A stretch of 47,021 bases of DNA from Porticoccaceae bacterium (GCA_029254005.1 JAQWYJ010000127.1:1-47021), one strand, 5' to 3'. Shown: positions 37,202-46,926, numbered from the stretch's first letter. Program-made: numbers and translations. Notes: generated from the letters alone by a model not told the origin.

Positions 37202-38170
37202 ATGATCCCTTTGAACAGCCAAGAGAAAACAGCACTTTCTATAAAAAATTTAGGCAAAGTCTATGACGACTCTTTTGAGGCCCTAAAGGGAATTGATCTA
37301 GATGTTGCTCAGGGCGATTTTTTTGCACTGTTGGGACCCAATGGAGCAGGTAAGTCCACTACCATTGGCATTATTTGTTCCCTAGTGAGAAAAACTGCAG
37401 GGAGTGTTAGTATTTTCGGCCACGATATTGATGAAGACTTCTCAATAGCGAAACAATATATAGGTGTTGTTCCTCAGGAATTTAATTTTAATCAGTTTGA
37501 AAAGCCCATTGATATTTTAGTAGCTCAAGCAGGTTACTTTGGTATAAAAAAACACATTGCGGTTGAGCGAGCAGAAAAATATCTAAGGCAACTTGGTTTG
37601 TGGGAACGTCGAGATGATTTGTCTAGAAATTTATCTGGTGGTATGAAACGACGGTTGATGATCGCTCGAGCGCTCATTCATGAACCTCAACTTCTGGTTC
37701 TTGATGAGCCTACAGCTGGCGTAGATATTGAACTTCGACGTTCAATGTGGGAATTTCTCAGGGAGATTAACGAACAGGGTACAACGATTATCTTAACCAC
37801 TCATTATTTGGAGGAAGCTGAAAGTCTATGCCGTAATATCGCAATTATTGATCATGGTACTATTGTGCAGAACACGAGCATTAAAGCCTTGTTAAAACAA
37901 CTTAACAAAGAGACGTTTATTTTTGATACTCAGCAAGCATTGACCCAAGCTCCATTGATACAAGATTACCCAGCAATATTAATTGACAGTCACAGTATTG
38001 AAGTTGAAGTGCTTAAGACGCAATCAATTAATCAGGTGTTTGATGCGCTTAATTCTCAGAATATCGATATTGTCAGTATGCGTAACAAAAGCAATCGGTT
38101 GGAAGAATTATTCTTTGACATGGTTGAGAAAAATTTAAGTGACAAACAGGGAGTGCAGGACGATGAATAA
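37202..38170 (+). CDS. yadG: ABC transporter ATP-binding protein, YadG family
   Basis: A 322-residue ATPase of the ABC-2 exporter type. It has Walker A GPNGAGKST (45-53), a Q-loop region VVPQEFNFNQFE, signature LSGGMKRRLMIARAL, Walker B LLVLDEPTAGVD and H-loop LTTHYLEEAE. The PQEFNFNQFE form and the length match E. coli YadG. A C-terminal regulatory part of about 90 residues follows the nucleotide domain. It pairs with the permease gene that starts 8 bases before its own stop codon. The exported substrate is unknown. Confidence 0.9.
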   Translation: MIPLNSQEKTALSIKNLGKVYDDSFEALKGIDLDVAQGDFFALLGPNGAGKSTTIGIICSLVRKTAGSVSIFGHDIDEDFSIAKQYIGVVPQEFNFNQFEKPIDILVAQAGYFGIKKHIAVERAEKYLRQLGLWERRDDLSRNLSGGMKRRLMIARALIHEPQLLVLDEPTAGVDIELRRSMWEFLREINEQGTTIILTTHYLEEAESLCRNIAIIDHGTIVQNTSIKALLKQLNKETFIFDTQQALTQAPLIQDYPAILIDSHSIEVEVLKTQSINQVFDALNSQNIDIVSMRNKSNRLEELFFDMVEKNLSDKQGVQDDE

Positions 38171-38936
38171 GCATCAAAAATGGGTAGCTTTTGATACGAT
38201 TTTACGTCGTGAAATTCGTCGGTTTATGCGCATCTGGCCTCAAACTCTGCTACCTCCTGTAATTACCATTGTGTTGTATTTTGTTATTTTTGGTCAGCTC
38301 ATTGGTTCACGTATTGGTACTATGGGAGGCTTGCCCTATATTCAATTTGTAGCCCCGGGTTTAATAATGATGTCGGTAATAACTAATTCGTATTCCAATG
38401 TAGTGTCATCATTCTTTGGCTCAAAATTTCAGCGGAATATTGAGGAGCTTCTGGTTTCTCCGACACCTAATTGGATTATATTGCTAGGGTATGTTGCTGG
38501 GGGGATGTGTCGAGGTCTTGGGGTAGGTGCAATTGTTACTCTGCTGTCTTTGTATTTTGCTGACTTTAGCATCCATAACGTGCCTATAACCATCGCCATA
38601 GTATTGATGACGTCATTGATGTTTTCTCTTGCTGGGCTTATTAACGCAATCTTTGCGGCTAATTTTGACGATATTTCTATTATTCCAACCTTTGTACTGA
38701 CACCGTTGACCTATCTTGGTGGTGTGTTTTACTCCATAGAGCTACTTAGTGACTTTTGGAGAAACTTGTCGATGATTAATCCAGTTTTATATATGGTTAA
38801 TGCATTTCGCTATGGTATTGCCGGTATTACCGATATTAACATTGCATGGTCTTTTGGCATGGTAGGATTTTTCTCGTTGGTATTATTTTTTAGTGCACTG
38901 TATTTGTTAGAGAACGGCTCAAGGTTACGCAGCTAA
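38163..38936 (+). CDS. yadH: ABC-2 type transporter permease, YadH family
   Basis: A 257-residue inner-membrane permease with six hydrophobic helices. Its length and features agree with E. coli YadH: RREIRRFMRIWPQTLLPP at the start, PYIQFVAPGLIMM, the long EELLVSPTPNW coupling region, and PLTYLGGVFYSIELL near the C-terminus. I chose ATG 38163 (AGGGA nine bases before it) over GTG 38139. It overlaps yadG by 8 bases. Its TAA shares one base with the queF ATG, so transporter and queF are translated from one message. Confidence 0.9.
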   Translation: MNKHQKWVAFDTILRREIRRFMRIWPQTLLPPVITIVLYFVIFGQLIGSRIGTMGGLPYIQFVAPGLIMMSVITNSYSNVVSSFFGSKFQRNIEELLVSPTPNWIILLGYVAGGMCRGLGVGAIVTLLSLYFADFSIHNVPITIAIVLMTSLMFSLAGLINAIFAANFDDISIIPTFVLTPLTYLGGVFYSIELLSDFWRNLSMINPVLYMVNAFRYGIAGITDINIAWSFGMVGFFSLVLFFSALYLLENGSRLRS

Positions 38937-39757
38937 TGGTTGACTATTCAGAAACAGAGCTAGGGAAAGCCACAGACTATACCGACCAGTATGATGCTAC
39001 GCTTTTACAGCCTATACCCAGATCTAAGGCGCGACAACACCACACCACAGGTACGTTGCCTTTTGTCGGTGTCGATGTTTGGACTGCTTATGAGATTTCA
39101 TGGTTAAACTTGCAGGGATTGCCCCAAGTAGCTATTGGAGAATTTGTTTTTCCCTGCACGAGCGCCGCTATTATAGAGTCTAAATCCTTTAAACTGTATC
39201 TCAATTCTTTTATTCAAAGTTCCTTTGCTAATAAACAACAGGTTGTTGGTTTATTAGAGAAAGATCTCTCTAATGCGTGTGGCGCAGTAGTTGAAGTCGC
39301 ACTTTATGAGATGTCGGAGTACGCCGGTTTCTCTTCAATAGGCGAACCAAAGGGGGTCTGTTTAGACCATCGAGCAGTGATGATTGATTGTTATCATCCT
39401 GACCATACTTTTTTGGACAGTGATGCAGATCACGCTGTGAGTGAACTGTTATATTCACATTTACTGAAGACCAACTGCCCGGTGACAGATCAACCAGACT
39501 GGGCATCTATTTACATTGATTATCAGGGTCCTAAAATTGACCGAGATGGGTTGTTAAAATACCTAGTATCCTACCGTCAGCATCAAGACTTTCATGAGCA
39601 GTGTGTTGAGCAAATTTTTTCAGATATTTTATCTGTTTGTGGCCCATCTCAGCTCAGTGTTTATGCGCGTTACATGCGTAGAGGTGGGCTTGATATTAAT
39701 CCTTTTAGAAGTACATCTGACCTCATTCCGCCTCGACTGCGACAGGTTCGTCAGTAA
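38936..39757 (+). CDS. queF: NADPH-dependent preQ0 reductase QueF (type II)
   Basis: A 273-residue enzyme reducing 7-cyano-7-deazaguanine (preQ0) to preQ1, a step to queuosine in tRNA. It is the long two-half form, as in E. coli (282 residues). The NADPH motif is ESKSFKLYLNSF; the catalytic Cys181 and Asp188 lie in TNCPVTDQPDW; DVWTAYEISWLN and YARYMRRGGLDINPFRS are further family marks. The ATG overlaps the yadH stop by one base. The stop is 7 bases from the stop of the convergent LysR gene. Confidence 0.96.
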   Translation: MVDYSETELGKATDYTDQYDATLLQPIPRSKARQHHTTGTLPFVGVDVWTAYEISWLNLQGLPQVAIGEFVFPCTSAAIIESKSFKLYLNSFIQSSFANKQQVVGLLEKDLSNACGAVVEVALYEMSEYAGFSSIGEPKGVCLDHRAVMIDCYHPDHTFLDSDADHAVSELLYSHLLKTNCPVTDQPDWASIYIDYQGPKIDRDGLLKYLVSYRQHQDFHEQCVEQIFSDILSVCGPSQLSVYARYMRRGGLDINPFRSTSDLIPPRLRQVRQ

Positions 39758-39764
39758 GTTTTAT

Positions 39765-40619
39765 TCAGGCTAAACTGGTTTTGAGAAACTCGATTAAAAG
39801 CTTTACTGCCTGATCCTCTTTGCGAAAAGGTTCACAGCGTAAAATAATATTCACCTTGCCTAAATTTGGAAATCCAGATGAAGGATGAATAATGGATAAG
39901 TTTGATGGTACTGTACTTTTGGCTAGTACAGTGACTCCTAGACCTTCTTGTATAGCGTGTTGAATTCCAGTTAGATCAGGATTGGTGTAAACAATTTGCC
40001 AAGGCAGTGCATTGTTATCTAAATGCTGAATTGCCGTTTTGCGGTAAATACAGCCTTCTGAAGCTACAATTAGTGGCATGACTTGTACTTTTAATGAGTG
40101 CTGGTCATTGCCTGCGACCCAAACTAAATCATCGGTTTTTATCAAATCAGAATTTTTGTCAGAAACGCCATCCTCTAAGGCTAAAATTAGGTCATGCTGA
40201 GCCTTCCCAGCTTTAGTCAAAAGGTGTTTACTTAGTTCGCAATTGACCTCTAGAGTCACATTTGGATATGCCTTGGCAAACCTACTTACGATCCTAGGCA
40301 ATAAAACTGTGGCAAACTCACTAGGAATACCAAGTCTGATCTTACCTGCTACTGCACTTTTAGAGAATTGACTTATTGCAAGATCATTTAATGCTAGTAT
40401 TTGGTTTGCATAATCATAGAGCGCTATTCCCGACTCTGATAGTTCCATATTTTTACCTAATCGCCTAAATAAGTTCTCATCAATGAGCTCTTCAAGTCGT
40501 TTAATTTTTAACGTAATAGCAGGTTGTGATCTGCCCAGAAGTTCGCCTGCCTTAGTAAAGCTACCCAGCTGGGCTACAGATACGAAGGCACGTAGTAAAT
40601 CCATCGGCAAATTTTTCAT
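39765..40619 (-). CDS. LysR-family transcriptional regulator
   Basis: A 284-residue regulator. The N-terminal winged helix (LLRAFVSVAQLGSFTKAGELL, SQPAITLKIKRLEELIDENLFRR) binds DNA, and the effector domain (from about 90, KIRLGIPSEFA) would sense a small molecule. It is divergent from gcvT across 139 bases, the usual arrangement in which a LysR protein controls its neighbour, but it lacks clear features that would mark it as GcvA. The effector is unknown; glycine or a related amino acid is a guess from position alone. It could start at Met1 or Met6. Confidence 0.88.
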   Translation of the reverse strand: MKNLPMDLLRAFVSVAQLGSFTKAGELLGRSQPAITLKIKRLEELIDENLFRRLGKNMELSESGIALYDYANQILALNDLAISQFSKSAVAGKIRLGIPSEFATVLLPRIVSRFAKAYPNVTLEVNCELSKHLLTKAGKAQHDLILALEDGVSDKNSDLIKTDDLVWVAGNDQHSLKVQVMPLIVASEGCIYRKTAIQHLDNNALPWQIVYTNPDLTGIQHAIQEGLGVTVLAKSTVPSNLSIIHPSSGFPNLGKVNIILRCEPFRKEDQAVKLLIEFLKTSLA

Positions 40620-40758
40620 AATAATGACTCCAAATTGACAGTTCTAAGTATTTATAAAATTAATGTTACTATTGTAGCTATTAATTTAACATATTCATAA
40701 TTGAGCTTTATCATCAACGCCTTCAAATTATGACTAAACGATAACTCAGGCTATAAGT
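40620..40758. promoter_or_regulatory. Divergent LysR-gcvT control region with inverted repeat
   Basis: AAATTAAT (40657-40664) and ATTAATTT (40680-40687) form a perfect inverted repeat around 15 bases, of the size and symmetry of LysR-type sites (T-N11-A core present). The region is very AT-rich, so chance is possible. A TTGACA (40635-40640) lacks a matching -10 at the usual distance. No glycine riboswitch was recognised. Confidence 0.4.
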
Positions 40759-41889
40759 ATGTCCGAGAACCATGATATTAAAACAACCCAACTTTATGAC
40801 CAGCATTTACAAGCGGGTGCAAAGATGGTGCCTTTTGCGGGATATTTAATGCCTGTGCAGTACCCTACTGGCATTATGCAAGAACATTTGCACACAAGAG
40901 AACAGGTGGGTTTATTTGACGTTTCTCACATGGGTCAGTTCATTGTCCAAGGCGCTGGCGCAGCGTTAGCTCTAGAGGAGCTTATGCCTGTTGATCTTGA
41001 AGCGTTGGCGATAAACCAGCAAACTTATGCTACTTTCACCGATGCGTCGGGCGGCATTAGTGATGATCTGATTGTTACCCGATGGGCAGAAGATACCTTT
41101 TTCCTGATCGTTAATGCGGCTTGTAAGGCTCAGGATTTTCAGCGCTTACAGGTTCATCTAGCGGACTCTGCCGACATCAGTCTTTCTGAATTGGATCTAC
41201 ACTCCTTAGTTGCCCTGCAAGGGCCTCACGCTAAAGACATCATGGCTGAACTAAGTTCAGATGCAGCAAGCTTAGTTTTTATGCACGGCTGCTCAGCTTC
41301 TATTGATGGAATTGACTGCTATATTACCCGGTCTGGTTATACCGGTGAAGACGGTTTTGAAATATCAGTAGCAAATCAACATGCTGATCGTTTAGCAGAT
41401 ATATTATTGGCTTATGATGCTTGTCAGTGGATTGGTCTGGGCGCTCGGGACTCTTTGAGGCTAGAGGCAGGATTGTGTCTATATGGTCATGACATGGATC
41501 TGAATACCACACCAGTTGAAGCTGGTCTAAGTTGGAGTATTAGTAAATCACGACGAAATAATGGTGCCAAGCAAGGTGGATTTTTGGGTGACGACACGAT
41601 TCTACTTCAGTTGTCTGAGGGGGTTTCAAGAAAGCGTGTCGGATTCTTAGTTGATGGTAAAGCCCCAGTTAGAGAGGGATCGGAGATCATTGATGATCAA
41701 GGTTCTGTAATTGGCATGATTACTAGTGGTGGCTTTGGTCCGACGCTGCAAGCGCCACTTGCTATGGGGTATGTGCCTATTGAGTATTCAAAAGAGGGTA
41801 CAGCTTTAACCGCCTTAGTCAGGAATAAGCCGCGCTCGATAATAGTCGCCAAAATGCCTTTAGTGCCGCAGCGTTATCACCGCGGATAA
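40759..41889 (+). CDS. gcvT: Glycine cleavage system T protein (aminomethyltransferase)
   Basis: A 376-residue protein that transfers the methylene carbon of glycine from the lipoyl arm of GcvH to tetrahydrofolate, releasing ammonia. Family marks are MVPFAGYLMPVQYPTGI, GLFDVSHMGQ, the catalytic Asp in GGISDDLIVTR (102/103), SGYTGEDGFEI and GLGARDSLRLEAGLCLYGHD. The start is ATG with a weak ribosome site. It is the first gene of gcvT-gcvH-gcvP; gcvH begins 40 bases downstream. Confidence 0.95.
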   Translation: MSENHDIKTTQLYDQHLQAGAKMVPFAGYLMPVQYPTGIMQEHLHTREQVGLFDVSHMGQFIVQGAGAALALEELMPVDLEALAINQQTYATFTDASGGISDDLIVTRWAEDTFFLIVNAACKAQDFQRLQVHLADSADISLSELDLHSLVALQGPHAKDIMAELSSDAASLVFMHGCSASIDGIDCYITRSGYTGEDGFEISVANQHADRLADILLAYDACQWIGLGARDSLRLEAGLCLYGHDMDLNTTPVEAGLSWSISKSRRNNGAKQGGFLGDDTILLQLSEGVSRKRVGFLVDGKAPVREGSEIIDDQGSVIGMITSGGFGPTLQAPLAMGYVPIEYSKEGTALTALVRNKPRSIIVAKMPLVPQRYHRG

Positions 41890-41929
41890 TCGAAAGTAAT
41901 TCAGTAGTAATAATTATTTGGAGTACAAG

Positions 41930-42307
41930 ATGGGTCAAGTTGTTTATACCAAAGATCATGAATGGTTAAGTCGTAAAGATGATGTTGTTACCATCGGCGT
42001 CACCGAGTTTGCTCAACAGCAGCTTGGCGATGTGGTGTTTGTTGAGCTTCCCGAAGTTGGTAGCACTTTACTTATTGGTGATGAGGCGGCAGTGATTGAG
42101 TCTGTAAAAGCAGCCGGAGAGATTTCAGTGCCTCTAGGTGGAGTTGTCTTATCAGTAAATGAGTCTTTAATCGATGAGCCTGAGTTACTTAATAGTGCAC
42201 CAGAGACTGAAGGCTGGATATTTAAACTGACGCCAACCATAGCAGTTGATCTCAGCGATTTTATGGATGCAGGCCAATACCAACAATATACTCAAGACGG
42301 TGAATAA
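41930..42307 (+). CDS. gcvH: Glycine cleavage system H protein (lipoyl carrier)
   Basis: A 125-residue shuttle protein with the lipoyl-lysine K60 in IESVKAAGEI. It carries the aminomethyl group from GcvP to GcvT. The N-terminus YTKDHEWL and the C-terminal EGWIFKL are standard. I chose ATG 41930 because TTGGAG (41918-41923) acts as its ribosome site; a TTG within that same element would otherwise be a start. gcvP begins 27 bases after the stop. Confidence 0.96.
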   Translation: MGQVVYTKDHEWLSRKDDVVTIGVTEFAQQQLGDVVFVELPEVGSTLLIGDEAAVIESVKAAGEISVPLGGVVLSVNESLIDEPELLNSAPETEGWIFKLTPTIAVDLSDFMDAGQYQQYTQDGE

Positions 42308-42334
42308 CGAACCCCTACTACTGGAGACAAACAG

Positions 42335-45196
42335 ATGTTGAAAAAGCGACGAAGCCTAGCTGATTTAGAGAATCCTGGTGAGTTTATTGCCCGCCATATA
42401 GGTCCTAGTACAGCCGATCAGGCAGCTATGCTCACTGTATTGGGCTGTACTAGCTTACACCAGCTTACGGGTCAGGTTGTTCCTCAGGCCATCGTTATGA
42501 CAGAACCCTTAGAAATAGATGACAGTTGCTCTGAAGAGCAGGCATTACATGAGCTTAAGCAGATCGCGAAAAAGAATAAAGTATTCAAGAGTTTTATAGG
42601 TCAAGGCTACTACAACACGGTTACACCTAATGTGATTCAGCGTAATATTTTGGAAAATCCAGCGTGGTATACCGCCTACACGCCTTACCAGCCAGAAATT
42701 TCACAAGGGCGTCTGGAAGCATTGATTAATTTTCAGACCATGGTGTCAGATCTCACCGGTATGGACATTGCCAACGCGTCTATGCTCGATGAGGGCACTG
42801 CTGCGGCAGAGGCTATGTCTTTATGTCAACGAATGGCAAAATCAAAATCACTCCGGTTTTACGTCGATCAAGATTGTCTCCCGCAAACTATCCAAGTGAT
42901 TAAAACTCGGGCAGAGCCTATAGGCATTCAAGTTGATGTTGGCAGTCCATTAGACTTTTCTGGAGATGCCTTTGGAATGTTGATTCAATATCCAGGTGTC
43001 AGTGGTGATGTGGTCGATCATCGGGAAGTAATTAAGAAAGTTCAGGCACAGCGCGGTCTGGTGGTTATGGCGGCTGACATCCTTAGTTTGGTGATGCTTG
43101 AATCACCAGGGTCCCAGGGTGCAGATGTTGCCATAGGATCTAGCCAACGATTTGGGGTCCCTCTGGGTTTCGGTGGTCCTCATGCAGGCTATATGGCTAC
43201 TCGGGAGTCTTTCAAGCGTAATCTTCCTGGGCGGCTCGTGGGAGTCTCGCTGGACGCCAATGGCGATCCAGCATACCGACTTGCTCTGCAAACCCGAGAG
43301 CAGCATATTCGACGTGAGAAAGCCACTTCTAATATTTGCACAGCACAGGTCCTTTTAGCTGTTATTGCCGGTATGTATGCGGTTTACCATGGCCCTAAAG
43401 GACTGAAACGAATTGCCCAGAGAGTTCACACATTGACTTCTACTTTGGCACAGGGTCTCAAGCTGCATGGTGTTGAAATTCGGAATAAATATTGGTTTGA
43501 TACACTCACTTTGACTACAGGGGAGAGCACCGCAGCTATTATTGAGCGTGCACAGCAGCGGCAGTGCAATTTACGATTGATTGACCATGATACCCTTGGC
43601 ATCTCTCTTGATGAAAAGTCTACAGCTGAAGATGTTCTCCTATTGTGGGATATTTTAATTGGCGAGCATCAGTTAGACGTCAGAGAAATAGCAGATACTG
43701 TTAACGATTATCTCCCCGGCGATTTAGTGAGAACTACGGAGTTTTTAACTCACCCTACTTTTTCTCGTTATCGCTCAGAGACAGAGATGTTGCGCTATCT
43801 GCGCAAACTATCGGACAAAGATATTGCTCTTGATCGTGCAATGATACCTCTTGGGTCATGCACTATGAAGTTAAATGCTACAGCAGAGATGCTCCCTATA
43901 AGTTGGCCTGAATTTTCAAATATTCATCCTTTTGCCCCAGACACCCAGACCCAGGGTTATCAACAGATGATTGGCCAATTGGAAGAAATGCTGTGTGCTG
44001 CTACAGGGTATGATGCTATGTCATTGCAACCTAATGCGGGATCTCAGGGAGAATATGCGGGTCTATTAGCTATTCGAGGCTATCATGCGAGTCAAGGACA
44101 AAGCCATCGTAACGTATGTTTGATCCCAAGTTCAGCACATGGCACGAATCCTGCGTCAGCACAGATGTGCGGCATGAGTGTTGTAGTGGTTAAGTGCGAT
44201 GAAGAAGGGAATGTTGATGTTGATGACCTTCTGTCCAAAGCTACGCTACATAGTGGTAACCTCGCCGCAATTATGGTCACCTATCCCTCTACACACGGAG
44301 TTTTTGAGGAGCGGATTGGTGAAATTTGTGACATTGTGCATGAACACGGTGGTCAGGTTTATATAGATGGGGCCAACCTGAATGCTATGGTAGGTGTCTG
44401 CCAGCCAGGTAGTTTTGGTGGGGATGTGTCGCATCTCAACTTGCATAAAACTTTTTGTATTCCTCACGGTGGTGGCGGTCCTGGTGTTGGGCCAATTGGA
44501 GTAGGCAAGCATTTGGAGCCATTTTTGCCAAAAGAGTCCGAGCAAGGTAATCGGCGTGGTGCTCAGGTATCTTCAACACCCTATGGAAGCGCCAGCATCT
44601 TGCCGATCACTTGGATGTATATCCGTATGATGGGCAATAAGGGACTGAAGAAAGCAACAGAAGTAGCAATATTGAACGCAAATTATATGGCTAATCGTTT
44701 ACAAGAGCATTATGAAATTCTTTATACCGGTAGTCAGGGACGAATCGCTCATGAGTGTATTTTAGATGTGCGTGGTATCAAAGATGATATAGGTATCAGT
44801 GTTGATGATATTGCCAAACGATTGATTGATTATGGATTTCATGCCCCAACTATGTCCTTTCCAGTTGCCGGTACGCTGATGATTGAGCCCACTGAAAGCG
44901 AATCCAAAGCTGAGCTAGACCGCTTTTGCGATGCTATGATTGCCATCAAATCAGAAATTAATAATGTCTCATCAGGCCACTGGGCGGTGGATGATAATCC
45001 ACTAGTGGGAGCACCTCATACCGCTACAATGGTGTCCGCAGATCAATGGCAACATCAGTACTCACGGAGCTGCGCAGCGTTTCCTTTAGTCTCGTTAAAA
45101 GAGAATAAATATTGGCCCCCCGTGGGGCGTTTAGATCATGTTTATGGTGATCGTAACTTGGCCTGTTCTTGTCCATCTATTAAAGATTATGAGTAA
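42335..45196 (+). CDS. gcvP: Glycine dehydrogenase (decarboxylating) P protein
   Basis: A 953-residue PLP enzyme that decarboxylates glycine and loads the aminomethyl group onto GcvH. It is the fused single-chain type: the N-terminal half ([24 protein letters not shown]) and C-terminal half ([25 protein letters not shown]) are both present. The PLP lysine is K705 in [25 protein letters not shown] ribosome site precedes the ATG. The length is that of E. coli GcvP (957). It is the last gene of the operon, followed by a possible RNA fold but no intrinsic terminator. Confidence 0.97.
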   Translation: MLKKRRSLADLENPGEFIARHIGPSTADQAAMLTVLGCTSLHQLTGQVVPQAIVMTEPLEIDDSCSEEQALHELKQIAKKNKVFKSFIGQGYYNTVTPNVIQRNILENPAWYTAYTPYQPEISQGRLEALINFQTMVSDLTGMDIANASMLDEGTAAAEAMSLCQRMAKSKSLRFYVDQDCLPQTIQVIKTRAEPIGIQVDVGSPLDFSGDAFGMLIQYPGVSGDVVDHREVIKKVQAQRGLVVMAADILSLVMLESPGSQGADVAIGSSQRFGVPLGFGGPHAGYMATRESFKRNLPGRLVGVSLDANGDPAYRLALQTREQHIRREKATSNICTAQVLLAVIAGMYAVYHGPKGLKRIAQRVHTLTSTLAQGLKLHGVEIRNKYWFDTLTLTTGESTAAIIERAQQRQCNLRLIDHDTLGISLDEKSTAEDVLLLWDILIGEHQLDVREIADTVNDYLPGDLVRTTEFLTHPTFSRYRSETEMLRYLRKLSDKDIALDRAMIPLGSCTMKLNATAEMLPISWPEFSNIHPFAPDTQTQGYQQMIGQLEEMLCAATGYDAMSLQPNAGSQGEYAGLLAIRGYHASQGQSHRNVCLIPSSAHGTNPASAQMCGMSVVVVKCDEEGNVDVDDLLSKATLHSGNLAAIMVTYPSTHGVFEERIGEICDIVHEHGGQVYIDGANLNAMVGVCQPGSFGGDVSHLNLHKTFCIPHGGGGPGVGPIGVGKHLEPFLPKESEQGNRRGAQVSSTPYGSASILPITWMYIRMMGNKGLKKATEVAILNANYMANRLQEHYEILYTGSQGRIAHECILDVRGIKDDIGISVDDIAKRLIDYGFHAPTMSFPVAGTLMIEPTESESKAELDRFCDAMIAIKSEINNVSSGHWAVDDNPLVGAPHTATMVSADQWQHQYSRSCAAFPLVSLKENKYWPPVGRLDHVYGDRNLACSCPSIKDYE

Positions 45197-45226
45197 CCGC
45201 AGATTGCCATTATGTTGATATGATCG

Positions 45227-45288
45227 ATGCGGCTGAATACAGCAGTTAATGTGTCATTGGGTTAAAGTAGCTGATGGTGAAGCCGCAT
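45227..45288. repeat. Nested inverted repeats downstream of gcvP
   Basis: ATGCGGCT (45227-45234) is complementary to AGCCGCAT (45281-45288). Inside it CAGC (45240-45243) matches GCTG (45270-45273), and TTAA (45246-45249) matches TTAA (45262-45265). Together they would form a 62-base stem with internal loops. An A run follows on the plus strand, and no T run stands at the exit on either strand, so it is not a normal terminator. Confidence 0.5.
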
Positions 45289-45384
45289 AAAAAAATAAAA
45301 ACATTATAATATTAATATTAGATATTGATAAATAACGATTAATTAGTCAGTGTAAGAATGGTCTATTTAGTGTATCGGGTCTCT

Positions 45385-46596
45385 TTATTGATGGTTTAAA
45401 AAGTCCAATACACGGTAAGCAATAACGGGTTGATTAAAACCTTTAAATTCTAATTGTCCCTTGTTTTCGCATTCAATAATATTTTTGATCAGATTGTATG
45501 TGCTTAGTGAAATCAGTATTTCTTCGCCCAAAGCTGAGGACTCTAGTCGGCTTGCTAGATTAACTGCTCGTCCAAGTAGAGTGTAATTAAGGTGGTTCGC
45601 TGTGCCAAAATGGCCTACTTTACAGAGTCCACTGTTGATCCCTATTCTTAAAGACGGCGGGTTTTCAATACCAGCGTCAATCCAGCGCGAGGTTAGTTTG
45701 GCCATAGCCTTGCGCATAGCAATTGCCATCGCAACACAATTAATAGCGTCTTTTTTAACACCACGACTTTCAGGGTCACCAAAAAACACCATGATTGAAT
45801 CGCCCATTATTTTATCGATAGTGCCACCAAAACGCACCGCTATTTCACTCATTTGAGACAAGTACACATTGAGAAATTCAGCTAATTCGTCAGGATTTAG
45901 TTGCTCTGCAAGATCAGTAAATCCATTTAAATCAGAGAACATTATACTTATATGCTTTTCTTCGGAGACATTATTGAACTGGTGATCATTTAATATTGCT
46001 CGTCTCACAGAGGGAGAAAAATATCTCGACATCTGAGATACGCGCAGAGATAAATCAGTATTTATATGTTTTTTTGTCTCCGCATCATGAGTCAGTAGTA
46101 AATTTTTTGATCTCAGATTATTCATTACGGAAATAAAAAAACCTCCAGCTATAACAACTAAAACAGCGCTGTGCAGTTCTGAAATATAAGGCATACCACT
46201 AAAAAAAACGTATCCAAACCCAGCACTAGCTAAAATGGTCAGACTGCTTAAAATATTTTGTTGGCGATTTTCAGTTGACATAGGTACCGCAGAGGTTAGT
46301 AAAATAACTAAAAAGCTTACTATCTCAAAGTGTAAAAATGCCATTAGCATGCCGGCAATCGCTTTGTCTAAATAGGGGTAAAAAAAACGATGATCTTGAT
46401 AGTTACGTTCTTGTTGTCCCTGACCGAAGGTAATAAAGATATAAAACAATAATAGTGAGAATATGCCAATGTAGCCATGGTGGTATTGATGCATGAGTGA
46501 GGATAGAGTTAAAGACACCAGCCACATGGTGACTATTGCCAATCTAAATGGCCCATAATATTTTATACAGGCTTTGTTGTGGTCAGTTTCCGTCAT
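45385..46596 (-). CDS. Membrane-bound class III adenylate cyclase
   Basis: A 403-residue protein making cAMP from ATP. Five or six hydrophobic helices fill residues 18-156 with no large periplasmic loop. A linker (RYFSPSVRRAIL, 191-202) leads to the cyclase domain (about 215-360). The metal-binding aspartates are D222 (MFSDLNGFT) and D266 (DKIMGDSIMVFFGDP). Lys262 and Thr339 are the usual adenine-selecting pair, and N346 and R350 (AVNLASR) the transition-state residues. All catalytic positions are kept, so it should be active as a homodimer. The membrane part may sense a signal, but I could not name its family. Confidence 0.9.
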   Translation of the reverse strand: MTETDHNKACIKYYGPFRLAIVTMWLVSLTLSSLMHQYHHGYIGIFSLLLFYIFITFGQGQQERNYQDHRFFYPYLDKAIAGMLMAFLHFEIVSFLVILLTSAVPMSTENRQQNILSSLTILASAGFGYVFFSGMPYISELHSAVLVVIAGGFFISVMNNLRSKNLLLTHDAETKKHINTDLSLRVSQMSRYFSPSVRRAILNDHQFNNVSEEKHISIMFSDLNGFTDLAEQLNPDELAEFLNVYLSQMSEIAVRFGGTIDKIMGDSIMVFFGDPESRGVKKDAINCVAMAIAMRKAMAKLTSRWIDAGIENPPSLRIGINSGLCKVGHFGTANHLNYTLLGRAVNLASRLESSALGEEILISLSTYNLIKNIIECENKGQLEFKGFNQPVIAYRVLDFLNHQ

Positions 46597-46926
46597 CTTG
46601 CTAGTCTAGCATTCGTAATCGGTGCAGCCTAATAGATTAAAATCTGATTACAGCTCATTGCTTTTCATTGCTCATCTGTGTACAGTCTCGCCGCTCAAAA
46701 AGACTATTCCAATTCTGGTTGGGCAATGTGAAAGTATTATAGTAGAAAACGAGTATGCCGATCTCTTGCATGGTTGATAGGACAGAGAGCGGTAACAGTT
46801 TATAGTGAGGCGTCCGCAGGGCGATCTTGCAGGGACTAGAGGTATGCAATAGCATGGCTCGAATCAACGAGCACGCCGGTGCTCCTGTTGTGATATTTGT
46901 CAAGCAGAAAATCGGTAGAAGTTTAC
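46597..46926. other. Gene-free stretch with degenerate repeats before tRNA-Ser
   Basis: It contains a partial copy of the tRNA-Ser 5' region (46790-46816), a loose second pair (CGATCTCTTGCATGG at 46759-46773 and CGATCTTGCAGGG at 46822-46834), and the perfect hairpin GAGCAC-GCCG-GTGCTC (46869-46884). No convincing ORF or promoter was seen. Confidence 0.55.
46790..46816 (+). repeat. Partial duplicate of tRNA-Ser 5' end and its flank
   Basis: The 27 bases match 46913-46939 at 22 positions without gaps. The match spans 14 bases of upstream flank and the first 13 bases of the tRNA, stopping in the D arm. The rest of a tRNA cannot be folded here, so this is a remnant and not a second gene. Confidence 0.65.

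Noticed and set aside
40620-40758. Possible glycine riboswitch before gcvT
   Set aside because: The interval is too short and AT-rich, and no conserved aptamer core was recognisable by eye.
45281-45300. Hairpin plus A run as a terminator for the minus-strand cyclase
   Set aside because: On the minus strand the T run precedes the hairpin instead of following it, which is the wrong order for intrinsic termination.
46869-46884. GAGCAC-GCCG-GTGCTC hairpin as a terminator
   Set aside because: It is a strong stem, but no T run follows on either strand.
46655-46903. 82-codon minus-strand ORF before tRNA-Ser
   Set aside because: It has no ribosome site or recognisable motif and covers the degenerate tRNA-like repeats, so it is probably chance.
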